A DNA stretch of 64,000 nt. It comes from Piper betle (taxonomy: Eukaryota; Streptophyta; Magnoliopsida; Piperales; Piperaceae). The notes under the pieces were generated by a model. That model saw only the letters and a list, made by a program, of their open reading frames with translations, was not told the origin of the DNA and made no database searches. The position numbers and the translations under genes are program-made. The stretch's first letter is position 1; each line of letters begins with the position of its first letter. The DNA lies in the NCBI GenBank assembly GCA_033002965.1, contig JAURVB010014626.1, forward strand, positions 1 through 64,000. Direction: 5' to 3'. Of this stretch, positions 1-12,279 are shown in pieces.

Positions 1-1745
1 TCCACTAGGGGTCCCTTAGTAAAATAGATGGAAATCTTAAGTAATCAATCTTATTAAAAATAGTATATGTTAATTTAGAACGTGTAAAAAGTAAAACATG
101 ATCAGTGTCTCTTGCGCTCAAAATGATCATAATTACCTCTAAAAGCGGGTATATGTGTATTTTTCTTTTCCCAATACATGCAAAAATTAGATTTTTTTCC
201 AAAATGAAGACATGTTTAGAAGGATTCACAATTATTTTATACTCCTAATTAGATGTAATAATAATAATTAATTTGTATATAAATTAAATACAGTAATAAT
301 CAATGTTACTTTAATTTTTTTATTTTACTTTCTTTTTATTTTATATTAATAAATGGACCTAACCCTAGAAAGAATTTAACTTAAAATTCGAATTTTAAGG
401 CTGGTTATAGCTATGCAAATAAGGAAATTAATTTTCAATGTCATATTAGTTATCATATCAGATTTATAACAAGTACGGGTATATTTAATTCAACTAGGCC
501 AAACTGATTTTTGTCAAATTTTAAATTATAAATAAAATATTTTGTTAAACATTAAAATTATTTGCCATTAATTGATTATTTTAAATGTCGGTTAGAATAC
601 CATGGTTTACAATAAAAACCAAAATTTGAATATATTTTCAAACTAAAAACCACTTAATATTAAAATTTAAAATTATACGTAGGCAAAAACCATACCAGCT
701 TTAAAGAGAGTGCACGATATATTAATTAGGACCCGCCGGTATGACGAATGCTTAAAACTACGTGAGAGGATAAATTCTACCCCCCAGGGTCGGTTTTCTT
801 TCTAAGGCACCCAACCCACAACAATAATATGCTGTCCTTTGATTTGACAATCTGAGATTTTAAATAGCTGACATTAAATGTTTTTATAACGTAATTAGTT
901 TTAACATGTTTGAAGTTTATAAAAAAGACTAAACTTGTTTAGCAGCACATGCGGCTGTTAGATCAAAAATCCAATGACCTACAAACCACAACTAACCACC
1001 CTCCCTCACGGAGGCACCGCCTGCCCACCCGCCTGCCCGCATGCAAGCAATCGCTGCTCCTGCTGCCCTCACCCCATTGCCACGACCGCTACCACCTCAC
1101 CACCGCCCCTCTGCTCGCCCCCACGCCGTAGCCCCATGCCACGATCAAACCCCCCCCCCCTGCCTGCCGCAGTGAAGGGTGGTGGTGGTCGTGGCAGGGG
1201 TGGCATCTGGGGACAGGTGGGGGGCCACGACGAAGGGGGGGTGTGATTGTGGCATGGGGCGGTTGGGGGTGGGTGAAGGGGCTACCCAAGCAGTGGCTGG
1301 GGATTGGCGAGGGACCGTGACAGGATGGGGGGGCGATCGTGGCATGGGGTGACGGTTGGGGGCTGGCGGAGGGGCCACGGTGGGGTGGCGGCGATCGTGG
1401 CAGGGGTGCGTGCGGCAGTCACTCGCGAGCGGGTGGGCAAGAGGGCAAGTGGGCGGGCAGTGGGCCTCTGCAAGGGGGGCAGGCAGGCAGCGGTCACTCA
1501 CCAGTGGGCGGGCGACAGAGCCTCCTCAAGGGGGGTGGGTGGTTTTGGCGGCCCACGGGCCTTTGTGCTGCCAAAACTTGGCAAGATATTGCAGCAAGCC
1601 TCTATAAAAGACTACTCAAAGACATATGATGAGAATTTGATGGCTAAAATGATTTGTGCCTTGGTGCATAGAGAAGAAACCGTACGACTCTAAATTATCA
1701 GAATATCTACTTTAGGTAAGCTATCAATTTAAAAAAATTAGTCAT
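1..1745. repeat. Segmental duplication, copy A (interrupted)
   Basis: AT-rich non-coding segment that matches about 6185-7200 over its whole length with many substitutions and small indels. Shared landmarks in the same order are 'tcaatcttattaaaaatag', 'gacctaa...agaatttaacttaaaatt', 'ttataaataaaat' and 'gtttgaagtttataaa'. The match continues after the 931-1602 insert ('gactctaa...agaatatctact') to about 1745. The left edge lies outside the window. No coding frame is supported. It could be a duplicated gene flank or an old repeat. Confidence 0.75.
931..1602. mobile_element. GC-rich foldback / MULE-like insertion
   Basis: A 672-bp, very GC-rich insert inside AT-rich DNA. The other copy of the segment (around 7065-7095) lacks it and so serves as an empty site. 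The insert is flanked by 'taaaagact'-type repeats ('aaaaagact' ending at 930 and 'tataaaagact' starting at 1603), which fits a duplication of about 9 bp. Its halves are inverted: C-rich from about 1000 to 1165 and G-rich from about 1300 to 1550, with motifs such as 'ccccatgccacgatc' matching the complement of 'gatcgtggcatggggtg'. The outer ends share an imperfect inverted 'gttt..gcagcaca'. A 9-bp duplication and long inverted ends suit Mutator-like elements, but no transposase is present. ORFs across it are composition artefacts. Confidence 0.55.
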
Positions 1746-1960
1746 AAATCACGCGTAATTCGTAGGTTATACTTTTACAAATAAATTAATATTATAATTA
1801 TTAAACATGCAAATTCCTAATTACCAATTCCTGATATCAAATATATATTTAAATTCTTTAAAGTTAATTAAAAATGTAAACCTACAATATTCTCTCGAAG
1901 TACTTGAATTATAATAACTAATAAATTTCAAAAAACTGCTCCTAATCATTATCTATTATA
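1746..1960. other. AT-rich spacer
   Basis: Nothing recognisable between the duplicated segment and the decayed LTR. Confidence 0.5.
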
Positions 1961-4709
1961 CGTAACACTCCAATTCCGATCACCCACAAATTGGATCGAA
2001 AATGCTATCGACAACCAAATCATTCGTTAATCTATTTAATCCGGTCAAGCTAACTCGGATCTACTTTCGGCATATCAGGATATTGATGCAAATATTTAAT
2101 GATGTTTAGATTCTAACGTTGTTATAGATATATGATATGAAATCTAATTAATATTCAAAACAAAGCAAACCTGTTAAAATTTTGAAAAACAACAATTTTG
2201 AAAATTAAACGGACAAAGTCTCCCCTAAAAGTGTAATTAGGGTCACCTTGTCAATAACAGATATTATTTATACGTAACTATAAAAGCATAAAATAATACC
2301 AAAACATTGTATTTTCACATAGCATTCACATCATAATCATTTTTATTTTGTTGTGTCAGGTCTCTACCCCCATGGGTACATGTATACAAGTTGCATTGGT
2401 GCCCCTCCATAATCTTGGCAGTGCTCAATCGTTCAGGTTCTCATCTACATATATAATACAAAAAGTCAGTAATAAGTGTTACTATTCAAGAAATAACTAA
2501 TAGTTAAACTAACACAGAAGAGATGACTCTCCTGTTAAATAAAATCATCCATTTATACTTCTACATTAGGAACACTCGTAGGGGTACTAATCAGGAGTCG
2601 TCACCCTCGGCGTGACAATCTAACTTGTCAAATGCCTTGACATTTTCAAGCTATTCTATGCTTGAGAAAATTAATGATCCTAAAGCTATCCACATCCTTT
2701 CTATAACTCCTGACTTTGAGCACAAAGGCCAAGTACCCTCTGACAAACACCTTTAGTACCCTTTGAATCCACAAATCAAACATGCGCTGCATCGCAGTAC
2801 TTGTAATCCTCCACACTTCTGCGGGTTTAAGGAACTCAAAATATGGAGTTGTCAGGATCCCTCGAGAATGAAATAGCCCACTCACCAATCCAAAACTTGC
2901 TTAAATTGGCACGTGCAACCGCTCATGGTGCATGCGAGTCAACTTTTCCCTTGTCTTACATCTTAGAGGAAAACCAAGAACACTATACATACATAGGCCT
3001 GGGTAGGGGTTATAATATAGTAGGCCCAAAGACATCATGATCTATATCTGAGTTTTCTAAACACACTTGATGGATCTCATCCTTGAAGATTATTAATCTG
3101 GAAATTCATACAACTAAATGGCTCGTGTCAAATGGGATATGATAAATCCAACACTTGACACATCTACTTACTTGTTAAATCAAATCAGGATAGAGTGAGA
3201 ATGTCAAATAAGAAGCGAGTGCTAAACATACTTAGTAGAAGTTTCAATAGTGTCCACACGCCTAGGTTGCAAGCTCCTCCTTCGTACCCACGCATCAAAT
3301 CTAAAAGCTAACAACCACTATTTGAATGATACAATCACACATCCTAATTAACATACTCATATCAAGCATTCACATCAATTTACATCATAATTTCCTCATT
3401 TACACTGCAATTAATTAACAATTCATGCTTAACTTACATTATCAGCTCATTAGCATTTATTTCATATCATTCAAATCACACAAATTCATTTTTTTATTTA
3501 CAATAAAAATATTCTACTATGTCAATCAATCAAATCTTAGCATGTTGTGTTACTAATTATCAATTTTAAATAATTAGGTCAAATTTAATTATATCTCACG
3601 TCATCGGCAATCTGCGACGACTAGGGTTTGTCGTATGGTTCGAGATTCAAATTCAACACCTTGTGACATCCGAAGTTCAATCGGGTTTGGTTGGATGAAT
3701 TCTGTGAAAACCCTATAATTTTTGGTGAATTCCAGTAAATCTAGTTTTCAGGCGGCTTCTGACAATTTTTTACTGATTCTTGGGGCGATTTTTTGGCGAC
3801 TTTCCCAGCGAGGTGGTCCGGGCTATGGGTAGGCACCGGCTCAATGAGCTCAACATGACCATAGTGAGGGCGAGGGCGACGAAAGCTGCAATGGTCGCCA
3901 ACGGTAGACATGACGATCATTCGGTTAGGGATGCTGATCAGGGCTCCATGGCCAGTCTCAACAACGGCACATGGCGGGGGAGAGGTGTTTGGGTCAAAAG
4001 AGGCAGTGACAGCAGCACGGCGATGGCAAAGCCATGCGGCCGACGGCAGAATCGGCGTAGGAGCGCAAAATGAGGGCACAACGTCGGTATGTCATGGAGG
4101 CCAGGCGGCAACGGCTTTGGTGGGGGGATGGCTCGTTGGAGCTCCTACGGCTTCATCGGCGTTGATCGGCAGCAATGCGGTGACCAAAGGTGTCGTCAAC
4201 GGTGACGTTTGGGGCAGCAATCAGAAGGTGGGGAGGAAACTTCGGGGTGAAGGGTTGGGTGGCTATTTCGTAATTAAAAGTTGACTCGACTCTGACTAGT
4301 GTTGAAAATAATAACTAACTCTTAATAAATTTAAAAAAATCTAAAAATATATGAAAAAATACCATTAAATAGAAAACACTCTATAAGATCAAAATAATGT
4401 GTTCTATAACTAATAACCCACCCAAACTGCTATATAATATATCCTAATGTATTATTTGGTCTCAAAAATAATTCTATGATCAAATCCATAAAAAAAATAA
4501 CTGCATACTTTTATATACTCCGATAACTCATTTCTTATTATTTTTCTAATGTTATCATCATATACATGGGTATACTTGACCTTCATTGCTCATAACACAC
4601 GAGCAGCCTCTGCTCACTATGTGTGTAATAAAATTAACACGATTCGAACCGATGATTGAACCAACTAGCTCACTAATATAAAACTCTGACTCGAGTCACG
4701 ATTTTTTCA
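1961..4709 (-). mobile_element. Decayed Tekay-family LTR (minus)
   Basis: Read on the minus strand this follows the LTRs of the young gypsy element at 19525-30240. The start-side motif 'aaactctgactcgagtcacg' sits at 4680-4700 and the GC-rich block (about 3620-4260) is followed by 'cgtaattaaaagttgactcgac'. The conserved middle lies at 2690-3060, with 'ctaggcctgggt'-like and 'aaggaactcaaaatatgga' stretches. 'ctcccctaaaagtg' lies at 2221 and the terminal 'gtaacactcc' at 1962. Ends are mutated (CG at 1961 in place of TG) and no target duplication was seen. No adjoining internal domain was found, so this is a solo LTR or a truncated remnant. Confidence 0.75.
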
Positions 4710-6184
4710 TCATCGAACTTGTGGAGAAAAAATATACAAGAAGAAATATTGTGGTTTTTAAGCAATTCATGTGAAAATTTATTGTAATCTTAATGGGGGT
4801 ATTTGATTAATAGATAAATAAATATAAAGAAAGTCAAAAGTGTCCAACATAAAAAGTAAAATACCATAAATCATTTGTTTGATTTTACAATTAAATAATT
4901 AATTCTTCTTCAAATCTTTTTTTTCATCACTAAATTCATTGATCAACCATAACTCATTGTTATAAACCTATTCCCAAACCCTTGAAAGTTCACTGTCCTT
5001 GTCGTCTAGATCTTTAAAAAAATTTTAAAAAATAATTTTGAAAAGAAAATGAAAAATATCATAATTTTAAAAATTATGCTAAAAATATAAAATTTTTAAG
5101 GGGGGAAAATCATCAATAAATAAAAGTAAAAATATTACTAACTTACAATCCCACTTTTGGGCCTTTTGTCCTGATTATGCAGGCGCCGATCACCGTAGAG
5201 CCAGGCATTGAAACCAGTAGCTGTGCCAATGAGATCTCCCACAAATTTGTCTATAAGATAAAAATGACTAAATTTATAGATTATTTCTTTGAGATGAAAA
5301 AAAATTATTGCCATTCAATTATAATAATAATTTATATAGAGACCTGCACCCTCACAACCTCCCCGGGAGTTAATATAAAAATGGATCATTCATATCATGC
5401 GATGTCAATCAAAGGTTAATTAGGAATCAACTAAGGATTAATTATAGATCACAAGGCAAGATAAAGGCTAATCGCTTTTATTATGGTCAGCCCAATGCTA
5501 TCCAATATAATTATGTATTAAGGACAAATGAGGATGATAGCAATGCCAACACAAGAAGAAAGAAATATGCCGCAAAATAGAAAGAAATCTAATTAGATAA
5601 CAAAGGAGTATAAGACTTGATTGGTTTGAATAAGGCAAGTGAATCATATTTTGTATAGGAAATATTCAGTGGAATTCTGAACCATGCTCGATAAAATGTC
5701 CTTCATTTATAATTAATAATATGATAAAGATTACTAATTTTAACTACAATATTTTAAAATAATTACTCTTAAATATTGTTTTTAATAGAATATATGTTCA
5801 TTGCTCGGATTCTTTAACTAGTAATAACTAGTATAATATAATCAAGTATTTCTTAAATTAAAGTTAGAGAAATTATTATTCTACAAGATTGCTCACATCG
5901 ATTTGGAATATCTCATTATTGTCTATCCACGTACGTAAATCTCTAGACTGAATGATAAGGATGGAACCAAGAGAAGGCGGCAATGAGAAAATAAGAAAGA
6001 TCAAAGAGAGTTAACGAGTTATGATCATTCTGTGCAACCGTTTAAATACAACCATACTTTATGTATAAATAAAATAATAAGAATAAAAATATTTTTTATA
6101 TAAAATAAATTAATTAGGACTTTTGTGGGAAGGTTGACTATTTTAAATCTTCATGTCATTTACAATATTTTCATGCCAACCAAA
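4710..6184. other. AT-rich spacer, no gene seen
   Basis: Low-complexity AT-rich DNA. The only ORF of note (5177-5419, 80 codons) has no recognisable domain and AT-driven codons, so it is not called. Confidence 0.5.
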
Positions 6185-7200
6185 CAAACTTAAGGATTCG
6201 GTTAGTAAAATACATAGAAATTTTAAGCAATCAATCTTATTAAAAATAGTATATATCTAATTTAATACTAGTAAAAAGTAGTATCTAATTAACATGTCTT
6301 GTGCTCAAAATAATTATAATTACCGCTAATCGGGTCAATTTATATTTTTCTTTTCCCAAAAAATGAGAAAATCATTTTTCTTTTCAAATTAAAGACACAC
6401 TTAGAAATAATCATAGTTGTTTTAGACTCCTATTTGGATTTAATAGCAGTAATTATAATCAATATTACTTTTTATATACAAAATAAGGTTACCATGTAAA
6501 ATTTTCTTTAATTTTACTTTTCTTTCATATTAACAAACAGACCTAAGCCTACAAGAATTTAACTTAAAATTTTCAATTATAAAGCGGGTTACAAGATTTG
6601 TAAGGCCGGCGGGGAAATTAGTTTTCAATGCAAGCTAGTTATCATGTCAGATTTATAACAGGTTCACGTATATTTAATTTAATTAGGTCAAACCAGATTT
6701 CGCTAAATCTTAAAATTATAAATAAAATGTTTTATCAAATATTAAAATTATTTGTGTCATTAATATTTAATTAAACACTAGTTAGAATACCGTGGTTTTT
6801 AATAAAAAGCCAAATTTTGAAAAATTACAAACTAAAAAACCGGTTGCGTATTAAATTTTAAAATTGTATGAAGGTAAAACTAGTACTGGATTTAAAAATG
6901 CTACATGATATACTAATTAGGATGGGCAGGTATAATACAATATTTAAAACTATGTGAGAGGAGAAATCATAGCAATCATGTGCCATTTGATTTTACAATC
7001 TAGAATTTTGAATAGGTGACATTAAATCGTTTTGTAAAGTAATTATTTTTAATATGTTTGAAGTTTATAAAAGACTATTCAAAGACAAGATGATTTCTAC
7101 ATGTGACTTGGGTGAAATCACCGGACTCTAAGTTAGAAGAATATCTACTTGGCGTCCATGTGGGCCATTAATTAAAATAAGTCATTTTATTATTTGACCC
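6185..7200. repeat. Segmental duplication, copy B (uninterrupted)
   Basis: Counterpart of 1-1745 in the same orientation. At the position of the GC-rich insert of copy A it reads straight through ('gtttataaaagactattcaaagaca' around 7064-7088), which defines the empty site. Homology fades near 7195. Confidence 0.7.
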
Positions 7201-8570
7201 TGATTATATGTCTAAGTGATTGTCAACATGTTTGACTAGTTGACTAGCTTCTAGTTTTGTTGCTTGACTTTTGAGTCCAATTTAGTGATCGCATGACTAC
7301 AAAATGGTAGATTTTAATAGAAAAGAAAAAAATGTATTTTTTAGAATATTAGAATATTTGGATTGAAAAAAGTGGGTCGAGATAAAAAGTAATTTTTTTT
7401 GAGGTGGGCCCTAATAGAAATTCTCTCCACAATTAATTTCCCCTTCATAAATAATTTCTCCATAAAACTTGCCAGGAATTGCAAGAAAACAAAAGCAGCC
7501 CATGATTTTCCCTCTCTTTAAATCCAAATGTTTGTTCTTTTCTTTTCTTTTTAATTTTTAAAATCTTTTTATAAAATCTGAACTTTGCCCATAATTTTAC
7601 CATATGGACTGAATCAAATTATTTTAGTTCAACACAATGTGATTCGGGTGAATTGGAATTATTATTCGAATATTATTGATGTTTGCTTTATATTTAAACC
7701 AGACTATTTGTTGCGGTGAGCTATTTATTGACTGGACCAATGAATCTATTGTTGACAGATTTAGTGATTGGTTTAATACATCTATTGTCGACAAAGGGGG
7801 ATATCTGATATTTTTCTTGGTATTTTTGAGGTAGCACATGACGTGCACATTTATCACCTTGACTCTTTCCAATCGTTTAATTATTTACAGCTTATTGCAT
7901 GGATTTGGACGACTTCATCGTAATTACGAATTTTATTCTTTACATCGTTCGTATATACCTATTTTTAGACGATCGGTTGCTGAAATGCACTAGGAAGTTG
8001 CCACGTGTCATATATAAATATGGGGCACTTTAGATAGTAAAATTACCATTTTATCCCCCTCTCCCCAATGTTTCTCAGTGTTTTTCCATCCCACTGGGTG
8101 GGGGAGTGGGGAGCCGCTGGCCACCTTACCCTCACTGATCACTTGGATCTTTAGAAGTTCTCACTTGGATCGTTAGAAATTCTCGCTGGCTTGTCACGAT
8201 CACCGACCATGAGCCACTGCTGCTCTCTGCTGTCAGGAGCTCCTCCTTCGTCGTTCCAACAATTGGCGTGATCACTGTGTCACGACGGATCAAATGCCAC
8301 CGACCCCGACCTCCGTCGTTGCTATGATCGTCGCGGGCGCACACCTCTTTGATATTTTTTGGTTGTCGCCTTTCAAGGGCAATTCTGGCTAACCCTCAAC
8401 CCAATCACCGTTGTCATCAATATCGTCATGATCGCCAACGTCGGGTCTACATGCTGGTTCGCCTATTGACAGCCAACCACAGTGGCCGCCATCAGAGCTT
8501 GTAGGCTATTCAGTCCGAATTGCAGCCAACCATTGTCACCGTTACCGCCTCCAATGTTAGCTTCTATACG
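7201..8570. other. Spacer: AT-rich, then GC-richer TE-like DNA
   Basis: 7201-8030 is AT-rich and shows nothing. 8040-8570 is GC-richer and carries a short local repeat ('tcacttggat.ttagaa.ttct' at about 8141 and 8162). This GC-richer DNA resumes after the TRIM (9221-9424), so the TRIM appears to have landed in it. It may be a decayed LTR, but no boundaries were found. Confidence 0.4.
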
Positions 8571-8781
8571 TGTTGGGTTTATCCTACATCGGTTGTGGAT
8601 GATGTTGGTGATTTGTATATAGGCTAATGAGAAAGCATTATTCCTTGAACTAGCTTTTGAATTAAGAGAAGTCTGTGACACTTATTGCGAATTTCTTTTG
8701 ATTGTTTAAAGTCTCTTTTTGGGGGCCCGAAGGGCTCAACAATGGTTTTGGAGCTTGAGTGGGGACCTAAAGGGCCCAACA
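8571..8781 (+). repeat. TRIM 5' LTR (211 bp)
   Basis: Begins 'tgttgggtttatcctacat' and ends 'gggcccaaca', with perfect TG...CA and an inverted TGTTGGG/CCCAACA. It aligns along its length with 9010-9220, which is also 211 bp. Confidence 0.85.
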
Positions 8782-9009
8782 AATAGTATCAAAGCTAAAT
8801 TCGAGTCGGGTTTGCCTACGCCGATTGTTGTTGTTTCCTTCATGGGTGGAATTGTTATTATTTCCTTCATGGGTGGAATTGTTGTTATTTCTTTCATGGG
8901 TTCTACCTGATGATTTGAAGAGGAGCTTGCTAAATCGGTGCCGTCTCATTTAAGGAGAGTGTGTTAGACGATGATAGTTTTGGGTCATGCCCAATGTGTG
9001 AAGGGGAGT

Positions 9010-9220
9010 TGTTGGGTTTATCCTACATTAGTCGTGGATGATGTTGGTAACTTATATATAGGATAATGAGAAAGTATTATTCTATGAATTAGCTTTTGGA
9101 TTAAGAGAGGCACGTGACACCTATTGTGAGTTTACTTTGGTTGTTTAAAGTCGCTTTTTGAGGGCCCGATAGGCCCAACAATGGTTTCGGAGTTTGAGTG
9201 GGGGCCCAAAGCGCCCAACA
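9010..9220 (+). repeat. TRIM 3' LTR (211 bp)
   Basis: Second copy of the TRIM LTR, 'tgttgggtttatcc' to 'gcgcccaaca', preceded by a purine-rich tract. It differs from the 5' copy by scattered substitutions, indicating an old insertion. Confidence 0.85.
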
Positions 9221-9424
9221 ATTTGTTCACTGCACTGTGACTACCGATTTTGACCCTTGTTTGGTGTTGCCTTGCTGCCTTTCGCTGGGATCCACTCAAG
9301 CCTCCGACCATAGCCGTCGAGCTATTTTACAGCTCAATTCCGGACACCTCAGGCCGCTGTCCATGTTGCCGTCACAGCTGATGAGCTTGCCGCCTTCAGT
9401 TCTACCCCTTCCGACCATCGTCTC

Positions 9425-10483
9425 TGCTGGTCGTATGGGCTTGTAAGCCATCGGCCAAGCATATATTTGCTGTGAGACACCTTCAGACCAATGTGTTTAT
9501 TTGGGCTAGGAAGATTTAAGTTATTTTTATGGGGATTCCTAGGCCAAGTCAATTTAAGTCAAGAATTATCTTATTGCATAATATTCAGAACACAGATTTG
9601 TTGTCGCTTAAATCTCCTTAATTATAGATGTTTAACAATTTAATGGGAAAAAATTAAAAAAGATTTATATAAATCATGAAAGTGCTAAAGTGAATTTACT
9701 GTAATAAGTGCTATAGCATATCCGTAACTCAATATTCCCTACCTCCTATAAAATAAAATCTACGACGTCTTTCAGTGTGGTTTTTATTTTCTCTTAAATA
9801 TAAATATATTCTAAAACTGAGATTTCCATAGACCTTTAGTAAAAAATTTCTGATCTTAAAGGACTTGGAAACTGCGGGGGTGATCCATGCGGGAGGAAGC
9901 AGATTCTCCATCCTAAATAGGTACTCTTGTTGTTTAATTAACATCTTATACTTTCGATTCAATTTCAAGTTTTATAAATTGAAAAGGGTCTGGTACGTTT
10001 TCATCACTTAATTTGATAAATCAATTCTTAGCTGTTTTATCAATTCTACCTAGTTGCTTGATTATTTATTTGTCGTTCGATACCTCCTCTGGTGTTTGTT
10101 ACAATTGGGCATTCTCTTATACATGCATTTGCAGCATTCTATTGAATGCTTGGTTTGGTTATTCCAATTATTAGTTCTGTGGTATGGGAAAAATCATTGG
10201 TATTTCTATTTATGCCTTCACACATTGTCTCTTGGTATAATATATATCTTGTTTAATTTAACGATCCTTCATATTAAAAATTGAATTCGCAGATATGAAG
10301 CGTAAGGTTCGTTCTTGTTTTTCTCTTAGTTTATATTAACTTACTTAATACTAGCCTGTACAGTCTTATGTGAGCACGTCTTCATCTTGTAATTATTCAT
10401 TTGGTTTCATCAAACGTAAACTTTGCTGTAATTCTATATTTGAGTGTGTTAATGTTTTAGGTTCTGTACATGAATTCCAACAA
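9425..10483 (+). repeat. copia-1 5' LTR
   Basis: Starts 'tgctggtcgtatgggcttgt' and ends 'gtacatgaattccaaca'. It aligns with 33938-34881. Shared blocks are 'tatgggcttgtaa.ccatc', 'gatttaagttat', 'gcaaattctccatcc'-like, 'ttgtttaattaacatcttat', 'gggtctggtacg' and 'ttctgtacatgaattcc'. It is about 115 bp longer than the 3' copy, mainly around 9570-9830. TG/CA ends and TGYTGG...CCAACA inversion fit an LTR. A primer-binding site could not be recognised just downstream. Confidence 0.7.
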
Positions 10484-10889
10484 AGCCTAAATGTTGATTT
10501 TTTGGGCTTGTTTAAAAAATTACAGTTTTGTCATGTACATGATTATATAATTAATGGATATTTTAATATTCCGAATTTGTTGAATTAATATTGGTTGGTC
10601 AATGTTGTTGAAATTATTATTGCTGGAATGTATAGAAAAAACTGAGAAGTAGATTGTGAGATAAAATTACAAAACTACCCTATAGGGGTGTACTTTTGCA
10701 TGTGTGGGCAAAAGGGTATATTTTTTCAGCAATTTACTGTTTTATCAAGCATTTGACAATAACCATTTTTATTTTTATTTTTTTGTAATTTTTGGAATAT
10801 TTTAATATGTATTAATTTTTGTTGTTCGTTTCGCCCGCGACTAATATTTTGCACGGTTTACATGCCATAGGTTATTTGTTATTGTCTCC
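10484..10889 (+). other. copia-1 untranslated leader
   Basis: AT-rich DNA between the 5' LTR and the gag start. It has no clear primer-binding site and no ORF of substance. Confidence 0.4.
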
Positions 10890-11145
10890 ATGGCTTCAAA
10901 AGCAGCTACAGCGGAAATGAATTGGATAGAAAAGCTAAATGGAAACAATATTTTGACACGGAAGAGGCGCATCCGCTGTGTTCTTTTCCAAGATCATATT
11001 GATCATCTCTTGGATGAGGTGGTGGCTAAACCACCTAAAGATGATCGAGAGAAGGTTCCTGCTTATGAAAAATATGTCTACGATGATAAGAAGACAAGGT
11101 TCATAATGTTAACTTTACGGAGTGTTAAGAATATTTTTCATAACA
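10890..11145 (+). pseudogene. gag: copia-1 gag, N-terminal fragment
   Basis: The frame starts at an ATG in good context ('tctccatgg') and encodes about 85 residues of copia-type Gag (UBN2 / DUF4219-like). The order 'WIEKLNGNNILTRKRRIR', 'DHLLDEVVAKPP', 'YEKYVYDDKKTRFIML' is the usual N-terminal Gag pattern, in which a 'KLDG.NF..WK' box precedes the assembly domain. The homology stops at about 11145 ('FHNMQ'), where unrelated AT-rich DNA begins, although the frame stays open to a stop at 11177. The rest of gag, protease and most of integrase are absent; pol resumes only at 32087, beyond the gypsy nest. The two parts are assumed to be one element because order, strand and paired LTRs agree. Confidence 0.65.
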
Positions 11146-12279
11146 TGCAAGTATATATAGTCAAAGTAATAAAATGATGGATTCAAGTTACAGAGAGATA
11201 AATTTTTTATAACTAATTAAAGAAAATAAATGAACAAAACAAAAATAATTGACTTAATTAAATCTAAGTAATAACTTCAAATTAAAAAGTAAAATTAAAA
11301 TGATAAAACTAATTTTAGAGTCGAATTTCTTTTAATATCAATTTAATTTTCATTAAATCTTCCTCTTATCTTTTATTCCCTTAGATTGTTGATCTAAGAT
11401 AATCTAAGATAATTATATGACATAGTGGCTCCCGTTCCTTCATGTTTTATTATTTTACCTCAATTTTTACCTCCTGGTGATAATTAATTAATTAATAATT
11501 AATCTAATTAATTTCTTTTGAAATCTAATTAAACCTCATGATCTAAGATAGACAATCAATCCATTCTTAACATTTAGAAATGATAATTCAAATGATCTGA
11601 TTGAATAAAAGAGTAAGAAGTTGAAATGAATTTAATTAAATTATATTAAGTTCTATTCTTCTGAAGAACGAAATAAAATATTACTCCATAATAAAAATAA
11701 AAAATAATATAAAGAAAAACTACATTTTATTATGAAAAAAAAATTCAAAAACTAAAATTTCTTTCACTACACTCCGAAGCCAAGAGATGAGATGTGATAT
11801 CTCAAACAATAAATAGCCACCCATTTATATAGAAATGAAGATACAAGAATTTGAAGAGGGTGTTTACAAATCGACGTAGTCTAATTAATTATGATATCCC
11901 TTCAAGTTTCCAACCCTTAACTCCATTGAATACTATAAATTGTAGCCATTGAGTGGGGCCAATATCATGACCAATCAAATCCAAAGCTTAATTTATTCAT
12001 CTTTTTCTATATTGAAACACCAAAATTAAGCATATCTAATAAAATATTAATTAACTAAAATAAAATGAGAAATATCACCTAATTAATAATGTTTATACCC
12101 GGGAAGTACAAAATAATATTAAAAACAAGGGTAAATATTGTATACTTTAAACACGTAATAGAGTCTGATGTGGAGCTCTTGTTTGACGATTACCCTAAGA
12201 ACACCCTCAATTTCGGTTACCTTAAGAACCAAATCATAACTATTACGATCGAGGCAAACCATGTCTAAATTAATTAATC
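11146..12279. other. AT-rich insert, unidentified
   Basis: Separates the copia-1 gag fragment from a minus-strand LTR. It is AT-rich with no coding frame, and 11760-12000 is slightly more complex. It is probably another decayed element, of unknown class and boundaries. Confidence 0.35.

Larger units (their letters stand above)
8571..9220 (+). mobile_element. TRIM (miniature LTR retrotransposon)
   Basis: A 650-bp element made of two 211-bp direct repeats around a 228-bp core. The 5' LTR is followed immediately by 'tagtatcaaagc', two changes from the plant initiator-Met primer-binding site 'tggtatcagagc'. The 3' LTR is preceded by a purine tract ('gtgaaggggag', about 9000-9008). The core has no coding capacity and contains three ~30-bp imperfect repeats of 'ttccttcatgggtggaatt' type (about 8838-8905). 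This is the layout of a non-autonomous TRIM whose proteins must come from another element. Flanking 'atacg' and 'atttg' agree in only 3 of 5 positions, so the target duplication is decayed or uncertain. Confidence 0.85.

Noticed and set aside
949..1693. Overlapping ORFs in the GC-rich insert
   Set aside because: They cross the inverted arms and the insert edge. Composition alone explains the lack of stops.
8571..9220. Cassandra-type TRIM
   Set aside because: Cassandra LTRs carry a 5S rRNA-like promoter; no 5S-like sequence is visible here.
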